The notes under the pieces: model-generated
Told to the model about the DNA's origin: nothing
What the model saw: only the letters and a program-made list of their open reading frames with translations
Databases searched by the model: none
NCBI GenBank assembly: GCA_003614735.1
Contig: KZ992513.1
Location: forward strand, 1 to 37,152
Source of the DNA: Thamnocephalis sphaerospora
Taxonomy: Eukaryota; Zoopagomycota; Zoopagomycetes; Zoopagales; Sigmoideomycetaceae
Direction of reading: 5' to 3'
DNA: 37,152 nucleotides
Shown: positions 10,877 to 20,803 of the stretch, piece by piece
Layout: every line of letters starts with the position of its first letter
Position numbering within the stretch: position 1 is the stretch's first letter
Made by a program: the position numbers and the translations under genes

Positions 10877-11560
10877 CTAGACATTGGCTTTCCGCTTCTC
10901 CACCTCCTGCTGGTAAGCTGTTTGCAGCTTCACAATCTAAGTCGCATCACCACGTAAGCTGACTCGCCAGGTACCCTTGTACACCTTATGACATCTGCTC
11001 ACCTTATTCTTCTCGGTCTCCTGCTTCTCCTGATATTCTTTGATCTGCTTCTCTACACGCTCACTACGCCGTGGATTCCGACGACGCATCAGTTAGCCAT
11101 GCAGCTGTACACACATACACATATTGCAAGACGTGCACATGGCCATCTGCTCACATTTCTTTGCGGATGTACTCCAGACGCTTGTCGACATTCTGAACTG
11201 CTTCGGCGCGCATCTGCGGCACCAACACCGGTCCAATCAGCTTGTAGATGGTAGCATCCGGCTTGAGCAAACCGAATTCCTACGCGTCCATAAGATGACG
11301 TATAAGCAGACCGTCAGCAAGAGCAGTTGGCGCGGCACAGCAGCATGACGCCTACCTTTTGCACCACCTCGTTTTCCGCCAGCTGCGAGCCCAGTTGCTG
11401 GCGCGAGCTGACCGCCTTGGATAGATCTTTGCCCAGGAATGGCATGACGTGGGCACCGTTAGAACGCTAGCTTCTCACAGCGTGCCTCCATCGCACGATT
11501 ACCTTGCTGGAGCAGCTGGAAGGCGGTAGTGGCAGCCTCAAGCTGCGCCTGGAGAGACAT
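10877..11560 (-). CDS. YKE2: Prefoldin subunit 6 (Yke2/PFDN6)
   Basis: Beta-type subunit of the hexameric prefoldin co-chaperone that passes unfolded actin and tubulin to the TRiC/CCT chaperonin. Exons in transcript order: 11560..11503, 11426..11356, 11279..11155, 11063..11003, 10936..10877, giving 124 residues, normal for the family. The N- and C-terminal helices form the coiled coil (MSLQAQLEAATTAF; IKEYQEKQETEKNK). The central hairpin reads EFGLLKPDATIYKLIGPVLV, the typical prefoldin-6 core. The conserved ENEVVQKEFGLL junction fixes the second intron. No unusual features. Confidence 0.93.
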
Positions 11561-11776
11561 GATGGCGACGCGCGTAGGACGATGACGGCGATAAAGGTAA
11601 GGTGAACTAAAAGAAAACAACACTGGCTGTTGGTGAATGTTGCATTGGCTGGCCCATGCCACTGGCCATGATGCACCATCCAGCCTGCACGCACTCACAT
11701 CCCACCAGAGCATGGCATATTTGTTTTCAGATTTATCGCAATCCAACGGCAGTACGCCCGCGCAGACAGCATGCCA

Positions 11777-12716
11777 TTAGAGGCAGAGACGGTAGGTAAG
11801 GTAGCGGCCGGCCGTTTCACTGGCACGGATGATCTTGACCACCTGGCCGCGCTTCAGGCCATAGTACTTGGCCACCGGATCGTTGATCTGTATCCGCGGC
11901 AGTTGCGTCTCCTTAAGGCGGTACCGCTGCAGCAGCGTCAGCTTCTCCTCGGGCGTCAGCACCACATGCTTGGGCACCAGCTGGTGCTTGGTGATGTTGA
12001 CCAGCAGCTCGGCCTCCTGGAATGTCTCCACTTCCACCTTCTTGCTGGACGCGGCAAACACCTGGCGCATCCCAGCGTTAGTCCCTGTTGGCGCTGCAGA
12101 AATACTGCGTCAGCAAATCGAGTCTACCTTTTGTGCCGATGAGGTGATCGTCTTGATGTAGATGACGATGCCACGTCGGATGCCCTGTGCAATCATCTTT
12201 TCGCAGTACCTGCACATTGACACGTCGTGTAAGTCGTCGATACACCGCATACAGCAGCAAAGATGGCTTATATGCGCCCAGTACTCACTTGCGGGCCGTC
12301 TTGATGCCTACAGACCGCTCATCCGGGAAGAACACCGTCAGCTGCTCGGTGGGATCATCGCGCTTCTGCACCAAAAACATCAGCATTGAGCGACTATGCC
12401 ATGGCACTGGTTAGCCTGCAGCGTCAATGACAATCGCCAGTGCACGCTTGGTACCCACTCGACCACATTGTTGCGCGCAAACTGAGTCCGGAACTGCTCA
12501 TAGTCCATGTCCATATCCGCCTGGCTGACTAGGTAGCCCTGCGCAGCGTGATGCAGCACAGCACCTCGGTTAACATCACCCCGGCACAGACAACGTCACC
12601 CATCCTGCCCGACCGCCCGTTCTTTAGGCACGGCAACCTACCCGATCGTGGCAAAGCTGGTGAATGGTCCGGTAGACCTTCCACAGCCGCGTGATTTCCT
12701 GCAGATCGGCGTCCAT
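11777..12716 (-). CDS. RPB5: RNA polymerases I/II/III shared subunit Rpb5 (RPABC1)
   Basis: Common subunit of the three nuclear RNA polymerases, in the lower jaw near downstream DNA. Exons in transcript order: 12716..12642, 12538..12459, 12393..12289, 12209..12128, 12061..11777, giving 208 residues (yeast 215, human 210). The eukaryote-specific N-terminal jaw domain begins [20 protein letters not shown]. The C-terminal archaeal RpoH-like domain is highly conserved: [40 protein letters not shown] and [20 protein letters not shown]. The [14 protein letters not shown] block in exon 3 confirms the middle. Introns are 65-103 nt. Confidence 0.96.
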
Positions 12717-13251
12717 GATTCCTGTGTGTTCTATACTGCCTGAAGAGCTGTAGCCAGAGACGCACGCGCGTGGGTAATATCGGCAGCAACGGCGGCGACG
12801 GGTGTGGGCGGCAGTAACGAGCACGCACACGGCAGGCGATGAGGGTGTTGCAGATAGAAACAACGACGACAAACACTGGGCGCCGCAGGTGGAAAAAAGA
12901 AAGCGACAAGCCTGGTTGTAGACCTAGGACCACTAGTCAACTTGCAGACCTGGCAATAAAACGCTTCTGGCGCCATGGTCGGCGCTGTGCTTGCCTGCCG
13001 CTTGGTCTTGCTCTCGCGGTCTCCTACCCTTTGCCCACGCGCCTGCCTGTTAGTTCTGCCTGCGTGCATTTGTGTCTTGCTTCGCCGCGCCGTCTGCTGT
13101 GCGTTTTCCGGCATCGCCGATTCCATCCGACCACGCTCTGCGGGTACGCGTCGTCCTGCCTGCGCTCGAGCCATCACTCCCGCTGACACAACAGCGTCGC
13201 TACTGCTTGCGCTAGTCATCTCAGTGACGCTCAGTGCTCAGTACCAACACC
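12717..13251. other. Divergent promoter region RPB5 / eIF4E
   Basis: About 535 bp between two start codons pointing outwards. C/T-rich sequence (about 13000-13110) precedes the eIF4E start. The open frames crossing it do not resemble proteins. Confidence 0.5.
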
Positions 13252-14150
13252 ATGTCCAATTTCACGCAGGCAGCCACGCTGCTACGCACGGAAATTCCGC
13301 TGCAACATACGTGGACGTTCTGGTTTGACAAGTGAGCGACGGCGATGGCGACATCCCAACGAGCTATGCTTGCCCCGCTAACCAGCAGGCGCCACGCCGC
13401 CTCGTGACGGCAGAAATGCTCCAGCCACATCGGAGAGCGAGTACGCGGCGAACTTGGTGCCACTTCATTCGGTGAGCACGGTGCAGGACTTTTGGCGCGC
13501 CTACAACAACATTACCGGCCCCGACGAGCTGCTGAACCGTAACAGCCTGTACTTTATGAAACAAGGCATTAGGCCAATGTGGTAGGTAGCGCGTCAGCAC
13601 AGTGTACTTTTCTCCGCCTCATCAGCATCCGCTCCATCCTGTGTAATTGCTTATGGATGTGGCAACCAGGGAGGACCCCAAAAACGAACGAGGCGGCTGT
13701 TTGGCGTTCCGCGTTAACAAGAGCGAAACGGCTACGGTGTGGCGCGAGCTGCTGATGCTGCTCATTGGTGAGCAGCTGGATGGCTACATCTCTCCTGGTA
13801 AGCAGCCCTCGTCTTGCGTCACATGCGTCCAACATCGCTTGCCATGTTCACACCAACGACAATGCCGCACTGCGTGTCTGGTGGCTGTCAACAGCCGATG
13901 AAATCTGCGGACTGTCGGTCGGTGCGCGCTGGAACACCGACATTGTACAGATTTGGAATGCTCGCGCAGACATGTTCAAAATGGAGCCGGTGCTGAAGCA
14001 GCTGGGAGAGACGCTCAAGGACACCGAGCTCCAGTCATGCTACTACAAAGGTGAGCAGTCCGCATCTACTCCTGATGTCACGGATCTAACCGGGCCGTGG
14101 TGCATGAATGTGCAGCCCACAAGGAGCATCATGCATTTTCCAAGAAATAG
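13252..14150 (+). CDS. eIF4E-family mRNA cap-binding protein
   Basis: Binds the 7-methylguanosine cap of mRNA in translation initiation or repression. Exons 13252..13331, 13414..13581, 13670..13797, 13895..14050 and 14116..14150 give 188 residues. Family blocks: LQHTWTFWFDK, VQDFWRAYNNI, IRPMWEDPKNERGGC and DIVQIWN. The second cap-stacking Trp of the MWED motif is kept, but the position of the first cap-stacking Trp (KTWQANL in human eIF4E) appears here as SEYAANL, i.e. Tyr. That is a feature of class II (4EHP/nCBP-like) members. EEICG/DEICG and GEQ in the core also look 4EHP-like. The short C-terminus (KAHKEHHAFSKK) is unlike canonical eIF4E. The 3' splice site of intron 1 is chosen as ACGGCAG because the earlier AG creates a stop. 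Confidence 0.88.
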
Positions 14151-14445
14151 ATGCACATGCGTCTTCTGGTGCCAGAGATCAATGCAGCCTACGTCTACCA
14201 TGGATGCATTTCTGTAGCTATGTGCATGCACCTTGTCAATTAGCATTGTACGCACCATAACGAGTCCTTTATTGCCGCACTATGGCCATGCATCACACTT
14301 GGTTGGCGTCCTGTCCGGCGATGGCCGTTTATTCTACATCGTATTACGCTGATACGTGGAAAGCCGATAGCATTTGGGTCAAAAGGGAGAGAGAGAGAGA
14401 GAGAGAGAGAGTATTGCAGACATGTTTGCTGGTAGATGATTCGGC
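14151..14445. other. Convergent intergenic region with (GA)n repeat
   Basis: Tail-to-tail spacer between the eIF4E-like gene and the CTC1-like gene. Apart from the dinucleotide repeat at 14386..14411, nothing is evident. Confidence 0.5.
14386..14411 (+). repeat. (GA)n microsatellite
   Basis: About 13 uninterrupted GA dinucleotides, just outside the 3' end of the CTC1-like gene. Confidence 0.9.
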
Positions 14446-17400
14446 CTAGGACGCCATCAATTGTCCCAGAATTCGGCGTGCTGCCGTACTGGCTGAGACG
14501 TATTCCAGATGCAGACCACGCAGTGTAATTTTTGGCCACATCAGTGTGTGCATCTGGCGATTACCAACGCGCGCGCACTGCTGATGATAGGTTCCATGGA
14601 GTGGGTCCTTGGAACCCAGGCGAACCTGATGCTTTCCGGCTGAGCGTGTCGCCTGCACCTCGCATAGCATTGCAATGCGTCCATCGGCGCGGCGCGCATT
14701 TTGGCAGCAGTGATGGAACAGGCGCTGACCGTCTGACACGCCCTGATCTTGCCGACCATTCGCCGCTGCATGGGCCGTGGTGACGTAGAGATTGCTGCTG
14801 CGAACATCCGCGCCAGTGTCCTGCCAGCCAATAGTTTCTGGAAGACCAGAGGCCTTTGCTCCGTAGGTAGCATCCAGCTGCTGCTTACATGTGTAGGTCA
14901 ACATGCCTTCCGACATGGCATGCCGACGCAGTTGCTCGGCCACCGGCTGTCCAACCTGTAGCAGCTTGAGTATCAGCTCGGGGTCATTTAGCTTGAGCTG
15001 CGCCTCTGTAGTGCCGTCATTGACAAAGCAAAACGCGTCGCCTTCAAACAGTGCGGCATCCTCATCGGCTAGCTGACATCCGGTCTGGCAGCGATTGTCG
15101 CATAGACGTTCGCCACATTCGGCGCAAGACCACCACACGCTGGCGTTGGAAATCCTCACCAGCTCTGCAACCACCCAGACGCGTTTCTGCTGTGCTAAAG
15201 GTTGGTTTGGTGTCCTCAGCAGCTGGCAGAGCGGCACGGGTTGACACAGCCCTGGCCGCTTGGTGTGTGCATCATCCGCAACATCTACCTGGGTCTGATC
15301 TGTGTTTAGCGTAATCTCTGTGCATGCTAGAGCAAGATAGACCATAGCGCCGCTACGGCCTTGCTTGAGAGCAGCTCTTCGTACAGTAATACGTTCGCCA
15401 CGCGCCAGACCACGCGGCAGCTGACTATTGCTGTCCAGGTCGATCAAAAGGTCGATTCGCTGAACTGTGTCTGCAAGACTGTCGGACATGCGGATCACTA
15501 GGCTTGATGGCTGCGCGTCAACTGCGCGGACATGTCCCGGCAGCGTGTGAGAGGAGCGGACGAAACGCTGTTGAATGATTCCGGTAAAATCAACAAGCTG
15601 CTCGAAAAAGCCACCGCCAAGCATGCGCCCCGTGCCACGCACAGCAGCACCATGTTCCGTACTGGCAGTCTGGCGCTTGTTGCCGCCAGCAGAAGGCACA
15701 TCTTGCAGTAGCAATAGCTGTTCGATCGACATTGGCGCTAATAACGCGAGTTTCCGACCAGCAGTGTGTAAGCGCTTGCAAAATGCAGCGTCAGGAGCCA
15801 TCTTCCGGGGACCCACAAGCTGGTGCCAAAGATCGGTCAAATTGGGTGCGTCCTTGCGTTCCAGCAACGCATGAAACTGCAAACGCCATCTATGAAGGTC
15901 AACATCGCTAGCACCCTTAAATGCGGCATTCATGCCAGCTCCAGCTTCAGAATCCTCGCACAATTCGACAGACTCGACAACAGTGCGCTCGGTCGCGTCT
16001 ATCCGTAGGGTAGGTTTTTCCGTGCCGCCTTGCCGCTTGCGAAGCAATGGCTCGTTGGATGCCTTTACGTTACGAAGCAAGTAGATACGTCCGGGTCGAA
16101 GTGCGGGCAGCCAGCGTATGCCACCCAGACTAGTAAGGCGAATGTTGCAGCGATCCACGTTGGGTGGTGCGGCATCCTGTAGCAAAGGTTGGCCGCCCTC
16201 AATGCTACTACTCTGCATATGCAAAAGCAGCGCCTCAACATAGGCAACGTATTCTGGATTGCTTGAAGTTGTGAGCTGCTGCACCGAATGGACATGCTCT
16301 ACCAGCACATATGCATTCACGCCGTCGGCAGTGATTTTGGCCATGCCTTCTGTATCTTCCTGTGCCGGCTCAGTGGATAGACTATCGGATCCTTTGCATA
16401 CACAAGCAGCGTCTTGCCAAGAGAAGCGTATGTAAATACGTGGCATGCATGCGTTGTCAGGTCGAGATGGCACGCTGTGGTACTCTAGTGCAAGATCGTA
16501 ATTCGTAATGGCCCAGATGTGGCCTAGGTGGTATGCGTGTACGGCCTGCTGACTGGTGTTATTGCTAGCATCCACAGCCAGCAAGGAGATGTGACCAGTG
16601 TCGTCGCGCAACTCCAGCTGCCCGCTCGAGTCTCCGTGAAGCACGCCCACCAGAACAATATTGTCCAGCTTAAGTTCGCGCCGCGACAGTCTCCGCCAGT
16701 GATACCGCTCTCGCTCCGACTGGTGCAGCTGCTGTTTGGCGCAGAATGCCGCTAGCTTTTGTGCCACATGACTCATCGCCGGCAGAGATGGAAAAGACAG
16801 CAGCTTTGCGGTGGCTGGACACTCGGTTGCTGTGTGCTCAATAAACTCGCTTACAAAGTCTCTTGCTCGTTGACCGGCGCCAACCTCTGGCCATAGTTTC
16901 TGCAACTCGCTGCTACTAGTAAGACGTGCGAGAAGACGCCAGATAAAGCCAGTCTCGATGTTCTTTGTAGCATTTTTGCCATTTGACGCGTGACATCCTA
17001 GCTCAGATGCCTCCGGTGCGCGCAGCAGGGCAGCGGTGTCAAAGGCGCCAGGAAACTTTAACTGGATTGTCGAGGCCAGTCGCAGCAGATGGTCGGCCAC
17101 GTAAAAGTTCCACTGCTGGCGATCGCACCAGTAAAAAAAGTCGAGCAACTCCACCTGCACCTGCAATGTCGGAGGAACTGGATCGTCTCCGAAGTCTTCC
17201 AGCTCAATGCTCGTTGCAGAACAGGCTGCAAAGATGCATGTGCCCTTTTCGGGATCCATAGCTCCGCGTATAGCTAGATGTGCGCCAGACACCGTAATGC
17301 AATGTCCCTTGCGAAAAGCGTCGCTTGGACGGTAAGACGGATCATGCGTGCGGTAGAGCAGTATGCGTTGCAACTTGTTATTACTGCCCATGGCTGACTT

Positions 17401-18465
17401 GAAGCCACTGCTGCTGCTGCTGCTGCTGCTGCTGCCCAGTTCAAACACACCAAGGGTCACGTCCACCACGCGTGTAATAATGCCGCGATAACTGGCACTG
17501 GGAATGGCACGCATGTATGTGCTGTTGACCAAAGTGCCTGCCCTTGATGCACTGGTATCGCGTCTGTCCACGCTTATCCGACCATCGACGATCAATGCTT
17601 GCACGGTAGAGGGTGACACCAGCTGCATGGTTGAATGCTTTGTAAAGCAAAGCACCGGCTGACCGCACGACATATCTCGGTTTTCCAGTAGCAGATGACG
17701 CGCATGCAGGTCTCCCATCCATACCAGATCCATGACGCGCAAATCGCTATGCCAACGCGCTAGTGTGTCGCCGCGAAAAAGCACGCAGATCTCGTTGTCA
17801 TCTCGTCGACCGTTATGTCGGATGCCATTAAGCCGTACGAAAAACCAAGAGGGCTCGCCTGGCTGTCGATGTACCACACTCTTCATGGTTACCTTGCCTA
17901 GTATTGAGATGGCGCCATTGTCGCTGGCACTGTACTGGTCGGCAAGCCACTTTTGGGCATCCAGGATGGAAGTGGTGTGCTGCAGCTGCGCCTCGCTCAG
18001 CGGCACATCACGGCTCACAACCAGCGGTTCGATTGGCGCCAGATCCAGACGTCCTGTAAGCAGCCTCTCTCGAACCGTCGCTGGTGATATGCCGAGTGGC
18101 AGTGGCGCCACCTCCATAATCTCCAGACTGGTCAGCCAGGACGCAGCGCCGGGCAGCGTAGCCGGCACGTACGCCCAGCGCGTGATAAGCAGCGGACGGT
18201 CCAGCCAGGTCGACGACCATTGCAAGAGACGACACGGTATGACGCCGGTGCTATCCCGCAGCATTACGCGGCCGCGTTCAACCAGGTCCACGTCGGCTCG
18301 CTCGTTTTGCTCCAGAGCGCCCAGCAGTACACGCCATGGCTGATCGCTAGGCTGGCTTTGGTCCACGCCGTGGTCGTAGCGATAAACGTACTTGGGCGAC
18401 TGTTGCCACAGCTCTGCCACGGTGACGAGCTGGCCGCACGGACGTCTAGGCATTGCTGCGGCCAT
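14446..18465 (-). CDS. CTC1: CTC1-like protein, candidate large subunit of the telomere CST complex
   Basis: One uninterrupted frame of about 1339 residues from the ATG at 18465; in-frame ATGs also exist at 18453 and 18516. In animals and plants CTC1, with STN1 and TEN1, forms the RPA-like CST complex that binds telomeric ssDNA, stops telomerase and recruits DNA polymerase alpha for C-strand fill-in. Similarity to vertebrate CTC1, judged from memory, runs in order along the chain: VMLRDSTGVIPCRLL with RWAYVPA (first OB fold; human has VRDNTGVLSCEL and RWSYLPP), SYRGIITRV..LGVFEL, LVGVLHGDSSGQLELRDDTG, YIRFSWQDA, and near the C-terminus a Cys-rich module (WWSCAECGERLCDNRCQTGC, about residues 1111-1130) like the CTC1 OB-G zinc ribbon, followed by a FVNDGTTEAQLKL strand. 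A poly-Ser run (about residues 344-352) marks a linker. It is the only long intronless gene here. Alternative: another large OB-fold protein. Confidence 0.8.
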   Translation of the reverse strand: MAAAMPRRPCGQLVTVAELWQQSPKYVYRYDHGVDQSQPSDQPWRVLLGALEQNERADVDLVERGRVMLRDSTGVIPCRLLQWSSTWLDRPLLITRWAYVPATLPGAASWLTSLEIMEVAPLPLGISPATVRERLLTGRLDLAPIEPLVVSRDVPLSEAQLQHTTSILDAQKWLADQYSASDNGAISILGKVTMKSVVHRQPGEPSWFFVRLNGIRHNGRRDDNEICVLFRGDTLARWHSDLRVMDLVWMGDLHARHLLLENRDMSCGQPVLCFTKHSTMQLVSPSTVQALIVDGRISVDRRDTSASRAGTLVNSTYMRAIPSASYRGIITRVVDVTLGVFELGSSSSSSSSSGFKSAMGSNNKLQRILLYRTHDPSYRPSDAFRKGHCITVSGAHLAIRGAMDPEKGTCIFAACSATSIELEDFGDDPVPPTLQVQVELLDFFYWCDRQQWNFYVADHLLRLASTIQLKFPGAFDTAALLRAPEASELGCHASNGKNATKNIETGFIWRLLARLTSSSELQKLWPEVGAGQRARDFVSEFIEHTATECPATAKLLSFPSLPAMSHVAQKLAAFCAKQQLHQSERERYHWRRLSRRELKLDNIVLVGVLHGDSSGQLELRDDTGHISLLAVDASNNTSQQAVHAYHLGHIWAITNYDLALEYHSVPSRPDNACMPRIYIRFSWQDAACVCKGSDSLSTEPAQEDTEGMAKITADGVNAYVLVEHVHSVQQLTTSSNPEYVAYVEALLLHMQSSSIEGGQPLLQDAAPPNVDRCNIRLTSLGGIRWLPALRPGRIYLLRNVKASNEPLLRKRQGGTEKPTLRIDATERTVVESVELCEDSEAGAGMNAAFKGASDVDLHRWRLQFHALLERKDAPNLTDLWHQLVGPRKMAPDAAFCKRLHTAGRKLALLAPMSIEQLLLLQDVPSAGGNKRQTASTEHGAAVRGTGRMLGGGFFEQLVDFTGIIQQRFVRSSHTLPGHVRAVDAQPSSLVIRMSDSLADTVQRIDLLIDLDSNSQLPRGLARGERITVRRAALKQGRSGAMVYLALACTEITLNTDQTQVDVADDAHTKRPGLCQPVPLCQLLRTPNQPLAQQKRVWVVAELVRISNASVWWSCAECGERLCDNRCQTGCQLADEDAALFEGDAFCFVNDGTTEAQLKLNDPELILKLLQVGQPVAEQLRRHAMSEGMLTYTCKQQLDATYGAKASGLPETIGWQDTGADVRSSNLYVTTAHAAANGRQDQGVSDGQRLFHHCCQNARRADGRIAMLCEVQATRSAGKHQVRLGSKDPLHGTYHQQCARVGNRQMHTLMWPKITLRGLHLEYVSASTAARRILGQLMAS
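17407..17436 (-). repeat. Triplet repeat coding poly-Ser in CTC1-like gene
   Basis: About nine tandem CTG triplets on the plus strand read as AGC serine codons in the minus-strand protein. They sit between two predicted folded regions. Confidence 0.88.
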
Positions 18466-18619
18466 GTTGCAAAGAGGCAAGAACAGGAAGCGCCAACACG
18501 ATGTGCATACATGCATACACCCACGTCGTTCTACACTTGCTCCGCCCGGCTCATCTTACCTGTGCCCGACCTGCTCAGCCCCGCTTTGACACGTCCACGC
18601 TCTGCCACCTCCTGTTGTC
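18466..18619. promoter_or_regulatory. Short bidirectional promoter CTC1-like / TRS31
   Basis: Only 154 bp separate the two divergent starts (about 103 bp if the upstream CTC1 ATG at 18516 is used). It is C/T-rich. No specific factor site is claimed. Confidence 0.45.
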
Positions 18620-19498
18620 ATGGCCATGTCTCGTCTAACTGCTACTGCCACCACTGGCGCAGCGCTCAACAGCGCTGAAGTGCGATATGCACGGCGAGCT
18701 GCTGTCTTGGACCGCAATCTGGCCAAAGGAAAGAATACGGAGGTAATGCGCCGGCATCCACGCACAGCGGCCGTTTTTGCGCTGTACGTTTACGCAGGCG
18801 TCGGCGCAGGTGAGCCTCAGTGCATTCGCCTTTTTGTTCTCTGAAATGCTGCAGTATGCGCAAAACCGCGTTCATGGCATTCAGGATTTGGAGCGCAAGT
18901 AGGTGACGCACGGCATGCCGCAGTGTCTCGTGGAAGGCTGGCTAACGACAAAGCATCCGTAGACTCAACGAGTTTGGCTATCGTGTAGGCATCCGTGCCC
19001 TCGAGTTGATTATGTGGCGCGAGAAGAATGTCCGGCGTGAGACGCGCGTCATCAACATGCTCTACTTTATCAATAGCACGGTGTGGAAGGCGCTGTTTGG
19101 CCGTGTGGCTGACTCACTGGAGCGCAGCACTGAGAATGAGGACGAATGTAAGTGAACGACACAGCAGTCTGATGTGACGATGCTTGCTAAGTGCGAGCAT
19201 ATAGACATGATATCCGACAATGAGCCTGCGGTGGGCAAGTACATTTCAGTGCCACGCGAGCTGTCCCAGCTAAACTGCGGCGCCTTTCTGGCCGGCATTG
19301 TCGAGGCAGTCCTGGATGGCTGTCAGTTTGTAAGTGACGTTCGTGCTGTCAATGTGAGCTACTCGGCTGACACGTACTTGGCGATAGCCGTCGCGTGTCA
19401 CGGCACACTCGGTGCCCATTGAGGGATATCCGCTGCGCACGACCATTCTAGTCAAGTTTGACCGCGAAGTTATGGAGCGGGAAGAGCGCCTCAAGTAG
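18620..19498 (+). CDS. TRS31: TRAPP complex subunit Trs31/TRAPPC5
   Basis: Core Bet3-family subunit of the TRAPP tethering complexes, which act as exchange factors for Ypt1/Rab1 in ER-Golgi traffic. Exons 18620..18742, 18810..18898, 18963..19147, 19205..19329 and 19388..19498 give 210 residues. The N-terminus carries about 20 extra residues. Conserved blocks: VSLSAFAFLFSEMLQYAQNR, NEFGYRVG, RRETRVINMLYFINSTVWKA, LFGRVADSLE, KYISVPRELSQLNCGAFLAG, IVEAVLD, and the C-terminal strand TILVKFDREV. All five junctions are fixed by similarity to TRAPPC5. The gene is convergent with the cyclin gene, 156 bp away. Confidence 0.94.
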
Positions 19499-19654
19499 GC
19501 GCATGCAATCGCACATAGTCCATGTAGCCGCTTGCGGTGGCGACATTCATGTCACCGTACACTGTATACAAAATACGACTGATGTATGGTCGACGCCGTC
19601 TTATGGATCATTGCTGCAACAGTGTGTGGTGTCATTTTATTGCCTCCTGTCACG

Positions 19655-20803
19655 CTACAGCGTCGCTAGATGGCGGGCTAGCTCGGCGGATGTCAACGGG
19701 AGATTAGCGGGTAGCGCTGGATCAGCATACAAACGGCCCAGCCAGCCGCAGACCGCGCGAATTTCGTCGGCTTCGGCCTCAAAGACCTCCCACCATGGGG
19801 GCGAGGTGGGCATAGGGACGCGGCAGTGACGCGTAGCCAAATCAACGGCGGCACACGCTAGCACATGAGGCTGATACAGGACATACACCGGTGTCCGCAA
19901 TCTACCATCGCCATGCCGTGGTTCACACAAGTGCACACAGTGAGCCGCAAGCTATCCGTAGTCGAGCAGCGTAGCCACTTACGCATCGTTGAGATAGTTC
20001 CACGCGCGCTGAGCCAGTGCGTGATTGCCAGCCAGACCCATGGCCTGTAGATAGTTGACCATGAGACCGTACGGCAGCTGCACATGTACGTCAAAGCCCA
20101 GGGCCACGAGTAGGCGCGACTCGGTCGCTAGCAGACCATCGCGCAAGTCATAGTAGTCCTGCGACATGGTTTAGCAGTGTTATTGCTCTCCTACACGTGC
20201 ATATACTCGCGTAAATCTGCGCGCATCTGCATGTATGCTCACCTGCGTAAAGCCATCCAAGGGCGCGGTGTCGCCGCCGCGTCTCCGCTGCCGCAGATAG
20301 TGCAACACATTGACGACGTCGGGGATGCGCCGTGGCGTCTCTTCCACTTTGGCAGCCGTGAAGAGCGCGCCAGCCACCGCATCCTAGCGTGTGTGTATGC
20401 GTAAGCAAATGTGCTTCATGCCCGCGGCGCAGTGGCGGCCTACCAATAGGCTCACGTCCAGAAGCGATTCAACATAGTAGAAGCGCTGCAAAAGCACCTG
20501 CGCCGTCGCCATGGTCACCTGTGGGCTGCGGTGCGTCATCGCATAAATCGCACCGTACAGCACGCGCACCTAGAAACCCGCCACCTACAGCTTGAGCAGA
20601 ATGCCGGCCGCTTGAATGAATTCGCAGCCCAGCGCGCGCAGTTGGCTTTCGAGCGAGCGCGATACCCCTCGCTTGGCCGAAGGCGTGGCGGTAAACTGCT
20701 CGCGTGTCACCACGGCGTTGGGCAGTGCTGCAAGCGTTGTCTGTCTGGCACGTGGCGTATCGCCACTCCTTGGCCGTGTACTCGTGCTGCTACTACTACT
20801 CAT
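19655..20803 (-). CDS. Cyclin L-like protein (transcription/splicing cyclin)
   Basis: Double cyclin-fold protein of the cyclin L branch, partner of Cdk11-type kinases in transcription and pre-mRNA splicing. Exons in transcript order: 20803..20589, 20525..20444, 20383..20243, 20158..19983, 19901..19655, giving 286 residues. Motifs: LRALGCEFIQAAGILLKLPQ, TMATAQVLLQRFYYVESL, FTAAKVEETPRRIPDVVNV, TESRLLVALGFDVHVQLPYG, ALAQRAWNYLNDA and VLACAAVDLATRH. The EETPRRIPDV block corresponds to the human cyclin L EEAPRRIRDV. It ends soon after the second cyclin box and lacks the long RS-rich tail of metazoan cyclin L. The N-terminus is Ser/Thr-rich. The start is the ATG that precedes the serine run; the open frame extends further upstream with Arg/Lys-rich sequence and another ATG at 20941. 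Confidence 0.9.

Noticed and set aside
11988..12161. Plus-strand small frames opposite RPB5
   Set aside because: The minus strand carries near-invariant Rpb5 C-terminal motifs; the plus frames are shadows.
16983..18343. Plus-strand open frames inside the CTC1-like gene
   Set aside because: They are basic, low-similarity shadows, while the minus-strand frame is continuous for more than 4 kb and shows family motifs.
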